Assembly: GCA_036937835.1 (NCBI GenBank)
Contig: CM072877.1
Location: 6,214,501 to 6,278,500 of the forward strand
DNA from: Pampus argenteus
Lineage: Eukaryota; Chordata; Actinopteri; Scombriformes; Stromateidae
Length of the DNA: 64,000 bases
Reading direction: 5' to 3'
Of the stretch, positions 49,360 through 64,000 are shown piece after piece. How positions within the stretch are numbered: the first letter of the stretch is position 1; each line of letters starts with the position of its first letter. The translations under genes and the position numbers were made by a program. Under the pieces are notes generated by a model. The model worked only from the letters and a program-made list of their open reading frames with translations, was not told where the DNA came from and ran no database searches.

Positions 49360-49503
49360 TTAGCGAGCCAACATTTAAACATTAGCATTGCTAACACTTC
49401 TGTTAGCGAGCCAAATATTTAAAAGTTAGCCTCTGTTAGTGAGCCAACGCTTAAACATTAACCGTTAGCCTCTGTTAGCGAACCAACAATTAAATGTTAA
49501 CGT
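49360..49503. repeat. imperfect tandem repeat, about 33-43 bp unit
   Basis: Four copies starting TTAG(C/T)GA(G/A)CCAA at 49360, 49403, 49436 and 49475, each followed by an A/T-rich TTAAACATTAGC-like stretch. Spacing is 43, 33 and 39 bases. Confidence 0.75.
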
Positions 49504-50331
49504 TTTTTGTTGTCTATATCAACTTTGGACAGATGACTTGTAACGATATAGTTAGCACTTACCTGTCAAGAACCATCCGGAAAAAGCCTCTCCGATGTTT
49601 GGCCCTCGTTTGATTTAGCGCTTTCTTTTTTCTCTTTCTCTTCTCTACCAAGGTCTTTCTTCTTTTGACTTGTTTTGTACTACATTGTGGGAAAAGGAGG
49701 TATTGGAAGTTTCTCACAAATTGCTATTATAGGTCTTGTCTGGGTACACGGCGCCGAGTCTAGCAGTGAAACACGTTGTTTGTACAGAGTTGCTAGGTTA
49801 GCTAGTTACATGCTAGCTAAACTTGATTGGTTGTTTGATTCAGCTCTAACTTCCAACTAACTCACGGACATACATTTATTTTAAAAGAAGCCTTCAATTA
49901 ATTATTGTTAATGACATGCAATGGTTAAAATGAGTTATTTCAACCAAAATTATAATGAAATAATATTGCCTACTGCAGCTTTAATTTGTTGTTCAGCTGT
50001 AAATCAGAACATTGGGTTTTGAAAGAAATGGAGTTTATTTTGCTTTCTCTTTATTTTGATCTTTCTTTTGTCTTTCTTCATTTTTTCTTATTTTATTTGA
50101 CAGTATCTTACTGTAATTTACTCACTTTAATTGTGTGGCTAGTTTCTTTTTTTTATACTCTTGAATCTCTTACAATAGATGCTGCCCAAAAATCGATGAA
50201 GGAAGGTCTATACAATAGTTACCGTAGGCCTATATCCCCCTCACCCCACTGTCACAGCATCACAAAGGAAGAAAGATCATTAGCTCTAGTTTCATCTGCT
50301 TCGTTTAACTTCCTAATATGGTTAGGTGTAC

Positions 50332-50342
50332 GCATGCGCAGT
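50332..50342 (+). promoter_or_regulatory. spag8: NRF1-like site upstream of spag8
   Basis: CGCATGCGCAG resembles the NRF1 palindrome (GCGCATGCGC). It lies about 225 bases before the spag8 start codon, in a stretch with more CpG than its surroundings. Confidence 0.4.
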
Positions 50343-50461
50343 GGATGGTCGGGGGTCAGGGACGTCTGTCGTGTCACGTCATGTAGTAAACTGGGAGGTG
50401 TCTTGTAGCTACTGCAAGGCTGCAGCTGGGCCCCTTCTCGTCATAGGAGAAGAAAGTTGCC

Positions 50462-50508
50462 GTTGTCATGGCGATACTTCCGTCAACTGATTCCTGTTGC
50501 TAGGTCAC
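50462..50508 (-). promoter_or_regulatory. spag8: RFX X-box pair upstream of spag8
   Basis: GTGACCTAGCAAC on the minus strand (50508-50496) fits GTNRCC-N-RGYAAC with no mismatch. A weaker second site, GTTGTCATGGCGAT, is at 50462-50475. Both lie 58-104 bases before the start codon. X-boxes close to the start are the hallmark of RFX-controlled ciliary genes, and SPAG8 is an axonemal/flagellar protein. Confidence 0.55.
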
Positions 50509-50565
50509 CTCATTCACATACACATACAGTCTATATTATTTTTTAGTAAATATCTTGGTGCTACA

Positions 50566-53500
50566 ATGAGTAAACAGGACGCCGCCGTGGACAATAAAGT
50601 TGGAAAATGTATGCTTAACAACTGGGCAGAAGAGGTGAGTAACTAGCGGTTAGTACAGAGTGAGCTGGCGGCTAAACCTCACTCCACACTGCTGTATGAA
50701 GAAATAAAAAAATATATTATATAACTTTGGAGCAAATACATTGTTAGTCAGAGCTGGTAGCTAACACACATGTCGTAGTGGTATACTGTGTGATGATAGC
50801 AATAGTGTGTAGACATGTTAGTGTTTTCACTTCCACCTGTGCTTATTGTCACTGCCAAAAGTTTGTTTGTGTTAGTTTTAAACATGCTAACATGCTGCGT
50901 GTGGACTGCTGTTACCAAAATTGTGAGCCTATAGTATTTAGGTGAGGTCACATACTATTCAGTGGCATACCAATAGCCACTAAGTCACCGTATTAATATA
51001 TGTATGTGTGTGTGTGTGTTAATGTTATAATGTCAACAAGTGTTTTCTTTATCTCATAAATAGTTTGGCAATTGATCAATCTAAAAAATATCAGATCAAA
51101 ACCCAAAGCTATTCAGTTCACTCCTTTACAAGACGACGAAAAGCAAAACAAACAACACAGAGCAGGTTATGTAAATTTTTTTTTACACACAAACACAACA
51201 CAATAAACAAAAACAAAAAAATAAATTGCATGAAACACAAGCAAGATGCTAGGCATGAAATCAAAACAAGAAAGTATATATATCTTTAATTCAAGCTTAC
51301 GATTGAGCACAAAGGTTTCATTGCATTACCTTAGATTCTAACATGTTTGTATTTTTATCATCTAACCTGTATGGTTTTTTTTTACCCAGAGGGCTGTTGC
51401 AGCTCTTGACTCACAGGAGACGAGAGCACAAATCCAGAAACGTGGACACAGAGGGCTTCTCACAATGAACCAGGAGTCTAAAATGGAGACCGTCAGCACG
51501 ATGAAAGCAGCTTACATCCCTCCCAAGTATCCAGGAGTGAGGCTGCAGGGTTTGTGTCTCTGTCAGTTTGGAAAGATTTGAATTCTGCTGGAGTTGTGTT
51601 ACAGAATCGCACATCTGCTGTGACCTTTTTTTTCTGAAATTCGTTTTCTGTTCAGTACTTGTCTGCGCATGCTCTGGTTCATCTTTTCTTCTTCTTTTCC
51701 ATGCTTCAGGTATCAAAGATGAGCTTTTGGAAAAACATATCGCCCAGATGATAAGGTAAATCAACTATGAAACATACGTTTTTTTAATGCTAATGAAATG
51801 ATTGCTGGAAATGTTTTGTTTATGGAAACGTGGAACATTGCCTGACCATGTCTTGAGGGGGGAACGTGTTGGAGGAAAATGATGTAATATTTACACGTCT
51901 GGGTTTGTTTTACTGTACAATCACAGCTGTATTACCTTTTAAATCAGATTTTTATGATGTTATTTTACATGGAGGCCAGTCATCCTAATGGGGCTTATAG
52001 AGTCTATCCCCCACAGATGTGGTTATTAACATCCCGCGCGAGTTAACTGCTCATAAAGAACACAAAGCATCGAGTCTTCGGTGTTTGTCCAGTAGTAGAC
52101 AGTGTCTCATCACTCAGTCTTGTGCAATACGCTGAATTTCCTGGACTTTATAAGTATACACACCAACGCTGCTTGATTCATACCAGGTTCCCGTACAGCA
52201 CAGAGCTCAGAGGGTTTTTCTAGGCTGGTGTGTTGTTATGTTAAACACAATGCCATTCTCAATAAATGAATGAACAGCGTTAGCCAGAATCTTTTTAAAT
52301 GTATATTATCACCATTGATCTGTTAAATGACATGAAATGCTATGTTCAAGGACAATTGATTTCTCCCGCTCACACAGATGTTTTCACTGATTACGCCTCT
52401 TCTCAGGACTGTTGGGGCGGTACAGACAAGTGTTTGATTCGTATCTGCCTCATTCTACTGTTACTCTACCATCACTTTAGGTACGTGCTAGTTCACTTGA
52501 TTGCGTCTGATGCTGCGTTCAGGCAATGTCGACAGAATGGGAAAAACGGAAGAAAAAAAAACTTGGGAGTATTCAAGTTGTTTACATCAATTGGTAGCCG
52601 TGTTTTGTTATATGTGGCAACAGTTAGCGCATACTAACTATGGCGAGGAGGAAAACATTATGGTTTTAAGATGGGAGTAATTTTGCACCTGATTTGTTAT
52701 TGGTGTTGACGTGATGTGATTTTAAAGCTAAAAGACTTCTAGTAGGATGGTTTGGTGTCTCGCAAGCCTTTTGCAGAAAACCTTCCTCACTTCTTACTCC
52801 TCAAAGCAGAAATTAGAGCATCCGATTTGTTGGCTGAGGATTTTTCGGATTATTAAAAAAAAAAAAAAAAAAAAACTGGTACTGCTTGGTACTCAGACTG
52901 TATACTGATAAGAGGCTGATATCTACTTGTTTCCACAGTGAGAAGATTCATGCAGAACGCAATCCACCGACTCCCAAAACTGACTTCTGCTCCACGACCC
53001 AGAAGGATTTCCATGTAGAAGGATTTGTGCCCTTAACCCCTCAAGCAACACAAGTATGTGTTTTTTTGTTCCCTACAGTAAGTTTAACATGGTGATTCTG
53101 GATATCCTCAAGATGGCTCAATTAACTTTCTGGGTTTTCTAATCCAGCTACAAGCACATTAATGCGAAAGAGTTCTGAATTACAAGCCAATCACAGCAAC
53201 ATCATCAAAACCACATGTGTAGTATTTCAGTATGACATGAGATGATTGGCCTCATCCTGAGCTGCAGTGAAGGAGTAGGAGTGTAAAAGATGCCCACTCT
53301 GTGAATATATTGCAGCTCATTAATCTTGTATTAACTATCAGATAAGTTACAATCTCACTGTATACTAATTAATGACAATTTTAGTTATCCTGTAGTTGTT
53401 TAAATCATGTATTAAAGCAAATGACAAACAATCTCTCAAAAAACAGGTTGATCAGTCAATAACTTGTATGTATGTGTAACTATATATGTATCATAATGAC

Positions 53501-54094
53501 CCTAACATCATGTTGTTGATTTAACATTATTGTGTTGTTGTCTCATTTTCAGGTCCATGATTATAAAACTGAGCAGGCCGTCACATTTTGGGGTGAAAAT
53601 TACCAGCGGATTCAGGTGTGTCAGTTTGTTCCACTTTTGGACATAGGTGGATTATTTGCTTGGTTTAATACTCAAACTACACTAAATCATGTTGTTATTA
53701 ATCGTGGCCCAGAAGGATTACATGATGTGCATCAGACTCATTTTTCTCCTTGATGTGGAACACATATTTTCGGTCTGTGTTTGCTATATGAGCACACATT
53801 CTGTTTCTTTCTCTCTTCTTTAAAAATAACAGTTGCTAATGGCACCATATAATATAGGGGAAGAGGATGTTATAAGAGCTGCATTTAGACACCAAGGTCA
53901 AGCGCAGGGTGATTATAGACTCTGCATTCAAAGCTGTGGTTGAACATTATTTTGTTATTGTGTTTTTGTGTTGTTTTGTGTCACAGGGCGTCACTGCTGT
54001 AGGGACCCTGAATGCACCTTTCAGAAAATCAGCCCTGTTCAGCACACCCATCAGTGAGCGGCTGGATGAAATCGAACTCCCACCTGATAACTGA
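50566..54094 (+). CDS. spag8: sperm-associated antigen 8
   Basis: Microtubule-associated protein of sperm flagella and motile cilia (a microtubule inner protein in mammals); 186 residues here. Six exons: 50566-50634, 51390-51549, 51710-51755, 52939-53053, 53553-53615, 53987-54094; all phases agree. Shared with human SPAG8 in order: an NW-x-EERA motif after a short start, RGHRGLLTM, HDYxxEQ-xx-TFW, and a C-terminal block GV-x(6)-L-x(2)-PFRK-x(3)-FSTP. The fish protein lacks the long Gly/Ser/Pro repeat N-terminus of the human protein (about 485 residues), so only the conserved core is present. It is tail-to-tail with the receptor cyclase, as SPAG8 and NPR2 are in human. The start is the first ATG before NNWAEE and has no upstream exon that I could find. 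Confidence 0.9.
52856..52875. repeat. poly(A) tract
   Basis: About 20 A in spag8 intron 3, possibly the tail of an old retroposed insertion; no insertion body was recognised. Confidence 0.7.
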
Positions 54095-54410
54095 GATAGT
54101 ATATCAGAGAATCAACATCACTTCATAACCTGTTAATATCTGAGTTATATTAAAGTGGTATAATCCACTTTAAAGGTCATTGTTATTCTCAACAACATTG
54201 AAACTGTCACCGCACAGCGACTCTGATGCAACTCTCAAAACCTGAAAACAAATACAGGAGCCTTAAATGTCTTTACTACACACAAGCATGCAAATATAAA
54301 GGTGTTTTATTAAAAAATGGTTTGGTTATGGCATAAGTGCCTGAAAAAAAACAGACATCAATAGCAGTTGGTGTCACTTTAAAGATGCCAAACAAACTGT
54401 CTCTGAACTT

Positions 54411-54416
54411 AATAAA
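54411..54416 (+). terminator. spag8: poly(A) signal of spag8
   Basis: AATAAA 317 bases after the stop codon, followed by a T/G-rich stretch (TTTTTGTTTTTTTC) that fits a downstream element. Confidence 0.6.
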
Positions 54417-54439
54417 ATACAACCTTCATCCTTTTTGTT

Positions 54440-57165
54440 TTTTTCTTGCCATTATTAGTGTATTAACACCAGCAGCTGTGGTACAAGATACAGTTCATAT
54501 GTAGCCTAGTTATAATGTAATCTGTAAGTACATTTACTAAATGGAGATTGGTGTAAATCTTATCTAATCTAAAGGGTAGAGAAGGTAATAATAAGGAACA
54601 AGGAGGACATATGATGGAAATGCTTTTTTAATAATGGTTTAAATTAGAGTCACAGTGTTGGGGAATCACACGTCAATGATAATCCTAATCAACATAATAG
54701 CTGAGCATTACGTGTCATTTTTTTGAACACAATTAGAGCGACTCGGGTCGACAAACCTATATGATGAAAAAGAAAATGTGCTAAGAACCACATAATGACA
54801 TTTCACAAAGTAATATAATTTGGGTCATACTGCAGCACATTACAGCAACAGTAATGTCAGACTAAATGAAATGTCAGATATATTTCTTCATGTATGTTAA
54901 CATAAATGAAATGACTGGCAGGGGCTTTTTAAGTTACGTAACTGCCGTGTTGTCGTTGATTGAAACACACCGAGGAACTGACTTTGATTGACGGCAAAGG
55001 CTCCGCTGTTTGAGGGACCTTTGAAATAATCCTATAATCAGCGGCGAGGATTCTTCTCGGAGAATCATGTTAACATTAAATCTGATTTAAAATCAACAGT
55101 ACCAAAAAAATAAATAAATAGCACATAAAGAAGAGGTTGGTGTTGTGGACAGAGGTTTCCTAGCAACTGATTTTCACATTAAGTTTCAGTGATGCAATGA
55201 GTTAGGAAACTAGCAATAAGAACATATGTATTTACAAATAGCTGCTTCTCACCTAATGTCAGCTGGGATGGTCTCCAGCCCCCCAGTGAGCCCACAAAGG
55301 ATAAAGCAGTGATAGCTAATGGAAACACGGATGGATGGATGGATGGATGGATAGTGCAACTCAATGCAGGTCATGGTTGTTGAAAGTTGGATTCCTCTCT
55401 CATAGTGAAAGCAAATATAGTGCTCTAGTTTTTTGTTTGTTTACATGCTTCATTCACATTTTTCTATTATTCCTCTGTTGCCTTTTGCAACCTGTAATTA
55501 TATCAAATGGTGCAACAAAAAGGCATATATGCTGCTATTGTCCTTCAACAATAATAACAAAGAAACCTATCAGGATTCGGGGGGGGGAGTATATCTCCAC
55601 CGCTTTACAAAGACGTATGCTCACAGGTCTGCAGCATGTAGATGTGAAACATGGCATATTGTTGGTGAAGTGTGTGTGCTGCAGCTTCACATGTGTTCTG
55701 TCAATCAGAGGACAATTCCAGGCGCTGCTGATCCTCTCTGAGCTTTCAGCAGGGATTAGTAGGCGGTAGCTATGGCGACAAGTAATTTTTAGCTTATATT
55801 TATGCAGCTTTTCTATCCAAACATTTCATTATCTCATGGGATGATACAGGAAAACCAATTTGTCTCTGAAACACAAGGCCTCGCAGCAAATTTGTACTTA
55901 ACATTTTAAATGAAATGAAATGTTGAAATGTGATACAGTGATTTCCATTTTTGTTTCCCCTCTTAAAATTCAGTTGTGTCTGTCGTTTATGTCTGTTTTT
56001 TTCTTTCTTTTGTAAAGAATCAGTTCTGAAACAAGATATTAAAGAGAAGCTACTGTATGTCGACTGAATATATACTGTATAAAATGTCCCTGATCTGACC
56101 AGACCCGGCAATGATTCTGTGATTTACAGGTCAAACACATTTAACATATAGAACATCATTCAACACACTCATATGCAAGTTAATATTGTCTTGAGAAATA
56201 TGAAATCCATTAACAACTGAAGATGTTTTTTTGTTTAAAATGATTTTGAGACTTATTTGACTTGTATAAACTTTGCTCGGAGGCTTTGTACTTCAAGGTC
56301 TGCGCTGTCCGAAAAGGCAGAAAATAAGACAAGATGACAAGTTAACAGGTCAGCGTGCGGTTCAGCAGAGACCTTCACTGCTCGCTGTGGCTCTAACAGG
56401 CGGCGATGTGTCACTGCGATAAAGTGGGCGGTAATTACAGCCATGCAGGAGGGGAAGATGTGCTCCTACAGAGATGAAAAAGAACACACACAAACACACA
56501 CACACACACACGTAAGCCACACACTGTGCCCATGCCACTGTTTCACAACTGATAATGAGCATCTAATGAGTGGTGATGTCATAACAACAAACACAGATGT
56601 TTGCTACCGACTCGCTTTTCTTCACTTGTTCCCGTTTTCTGTCCACAACTGCTGGCAGTTATTTAGGCTGCAGATACTTTCTACGGCACATTTGTTATAT
56701 TTTAGATAATGATAATTGTGTTGGTATTGTGAAATGTAAAGGGATATGGCTAATATTAAGTCTCTGTCTCAACTTGTTAATCGTGATCTTGGAGAGGAAA
56801 AGTGCAGAGCTGATATTTAACAGAAGCTTCTGCATCATCTTTCCTTTTATAAGTGTGCAGGTCCGGTGGGATATTGAGTATTTGGGGGGCAGCACAAGGT
56901 CATTTATAAATTCTTTCTGGGTTAAAATAGGATGAAACGAGTATTATTGGGAGAATATGACCCAGATACATTCAGAGTTTACATGAAGTGGTGTCACGGA
57001 AAATTTGAAGCAAATGCATGAATCTGTATTATCCCATTTCTAATTACTCTAGGTCTTTTTTTCTGCTTTTCTCATATTACTCCTTTTTGTTGATGCAAAT
57101 ATCAATAACGCTTCAAAAGTATAAAAATACAGCCAGGTCCATAAATGGAAAAAAAGGAGTGTTTT
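54440..57165. other. intergenic, spag8 to npr2 3' ends
   Basis: Convergent gap between the two poly(A) signals. It contains a retroposon tail (55.25 kb) and an X-box-like GTTTCCTAGCAAC at 55155 with one mismatch. The open frame at 55335-55769 begins in the repeat tail and is not supported. Confidence 0.5.
55252..55352 (+). repeat. L2/SINE-like retroposon 3' tail with (GGAT)n
   Basis: GTCAGCTGGGATGGTCTCCA, then CAGCCCCCCAGTGAGCC and GGATAAAGCAGTGATAG, ending in five GGAT units. This matches the well-known 3' end shared by many fish L2-clade LINEs and their SINEs. The body upstream is not recognisable, so it is 5'-truncated. Confidence 0.65.
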
Positions 57166-57171
57166 ACTCGG

Positions 57172-57177
57172 TTTATT
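57172..57177 (-). terminator. npr2: poly(A) signal of npr2
   Basis: AATAAA on the minus strand, 463 bases beyond the stop codon of the guanylate cyclase. Confidence 0.45.
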
Positions 57178-57639
57178 GAACAAAAATATCTTACAGTATC
57201 TTGGATATACATATATACATATTATCTCATACTGTGTAACACCGTTGATGGTGAATGAACACTGTGCCTCCAAACTTCAAAGGATGTTCCAAGGAAATAT
57301 TAATACATCATTGACTTCCAACAAAAACTTATACAAATCTGAATATAGAAAGCACAAAAAATAAGAATTTATCAGTGGAAAGTACTCACTCTCGGGACAG
57401 AAAGGTTCTTCATACAAAAAAACAACTTTTACAATATATATATATTTTTTTGCAGTTACAGTATTCAGGTAGTAAATATACCTGGAATTCACTCTGTTTT
57501 TGTCGTATGGTGTTGTTCACTTTTCCTCTGCGCGGAAATCACCAGTAAGGACTTATTCTAGAACAAATAAAGAAGTGGCTCGGCCACCGGAGCTTCTGCT
57601 GCCGTCTCCTCTGCTGCTGCCACATTATCAGCAGACCTC

Positions 57640-62897
<5,258 letters not shown>

Positions 62898-64000
62898 CTG
62901 TGGAAAACAAACACAAACACAGAGTCCAATTAGACAATATACACACCAATCACTGGTTGGGCAGCGTTTCTTAGTTGAAAAAGCGATTGATTCAACCGTT
63001 GTCAAGCTGTTGTCAAGCAACCATGGAGGAGTAAAACTAATCAAGACTCTGTTACTGTACTGCCTATTTCTTGCCACAAATGTTTTCAGAAACATGGTGT
63101 ACTGTTTGGCTATAATATGAGAAAGTTTGTGACCCGGCCAGCATGTTGAAAAACAAGCACCGCCTGACTCACTGAACGTCACCCACCACGTCTCCACCAG
63201 CCGGACCGTTTAGTGGTGATAGAATCAAATGTCTGATATCAGGCAAATACAAATACTGGATACTTCTGGTTTTTTTTACAACATGGGTCTCATTTTCATG
63301 TTTTTGGCCATCACTCATCTGTAACAATAACAGATTAATTGGTGAGATCTGGGAACACGCCATTATCAGTAAAAAAGAAGTCAGACTGGGGAAGAAACAC
63401 GGGCCAGCAGACAGACACGTATCCTCCAAATAAAGGTTTATATAATCTGGATAAACCGTGTGATCGTCTGACTGCTCGTTTTAATCTCACTGTCTGATTT
63501 GATTCCCAGATTTTAGCAATTGTTTCGGTGCATTAAAGTGCAAGTAAAACAACATTATCAAAACTGATGGAAATAATGGACATAACTATGAAAGTAAACC
63601 GGAATGAGCCTTGAAGTTATTTCTTATCAGCAGTCACACATGTTCACCGTGTAAATTATAAAGCCTTCGTGAATCCACGTCATCAGTCTGATATGAGGGA
63701 CAAACTGTACATATTTTACAGATTACAGTCTATTGAAAATGTGTTTTAAGAGAAAAGTAAAAACTTTCACTTAGCAACTTGTATTTCATGTCGATGTGAA
63801 AAGAGATTGATCCCAGGCAAAATGTTTGCCTCAACAAATTTAATCTGCTGGAGAGGAAGAGAAGGTCCAAGTCAGTACATATGTGTTCAGTATATTATGT
63901 GAAAAACAACAAATGACAATGAACAGTTCAGTGAGGAGCAGTTACTACTTTTAACTGTTTGATAAACACATGCCCAGTTTTCTCAACTGAACATCATTTC
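62898..64000 (-). other. npr2: npr2 intron running off the window
   Basis: Upstream of the coiled-coil exon I found no sequence encoding the end of the kinase-homology domain (expected to end in an RRFNKE-like phrase). The remaining 1.1 kb is therefore read as intron. Confidence 0.6.

Larger units (their letters stand above)
44420..50400. other. intergenic, pmch upstream to spag8
   Basis: Six kb without a supported gene. A 167-codon open frame on the minus strand (46533-47036) and a 140-codon one on plus (49986-50408) resemble no family I know. A degenerate tandem repeat at 49.36 kb is listed separately. Confidence 0.5.

Overview
This window is vertebrate nuclear DNA, almost certainly from a ray-finned (teleost) fish. 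The genes are multi-exon with GT..AG introns. Short compact introns alternate with AT-rich intergenic DNA full of CA/GT microsatellites. The fish-type 17-residue melanin-concentrating hormone and several dispersed repeats that resemble common fish families point the same way. Six genes could be read: five complete coding sequences with every splice junction in phase or a single exon, plus the 3' part of a seventh-sized receptor gene, which makes six protein-coding loci in all.

Layout: (1) 0.1-5.3 kb, minus strand: annexin A1 (350 aa, 11 coding exons, TATA promoter). (2) 6.07-13.4 kb, minus: a transmembrane channel-like gene of TMC2 type (957 aa, 20 coding exons), a hair-cell mechanotransduction channel subunit. 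(3) 16.0-22.5 kb, minus: zfand5 (228 aa, A20 plus AN1 zinc fingers) with a long 3'UTR and a 3 kb first intron. (4) 23.4-26.3 kb, plus: cyclin B1 (401 aa, nine exons, all introns phase 0), with CCAAT and CHR-like promoter elements. (5) 26.3-43.7 kb: gene-poor, repeat-rich. (6) 43.75-44.4 kb, minus: intronless pro-melanin-concentrating hormone (pmch, 135 aa). (7) 44.4-50.4 kb: no recognisable gene. (8) 50.5-54.4 kb, plus: spag8 (186 aa, six exons), a ciliary/sperm protein. (9) 57.2-64 kb, minus: last seven exons of a natriuretic-peptide-receptor guanylate cyclase, most likely npr2, running off the right edge.

The genes are not an operon or a pathway; they are ordinary eukaryotic neighbours. Two conserved blocks can be recognised from general knowledge of the human map: annexin A1, a TMC gene and ZFAND5 (human 9q21), and SPAG8 tail-to-tail with NPR2 (human 9p13). 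The most interesting points are a TMC2-type gene in the place where tetrapods carry TMC1, near-consensus RFX X-box motifs at spag8 and at a tmc2 splice donor, an Asp-to-Asn change at the first residue of MCH, an unusual Gly-Pro-Arg tail on the TMC protein, and a possible PDZ ligand at the receptor cyclase C-terminus. I found no sign of a truly new biological system. All exon calls are by eye from splice signals and family resemblance.
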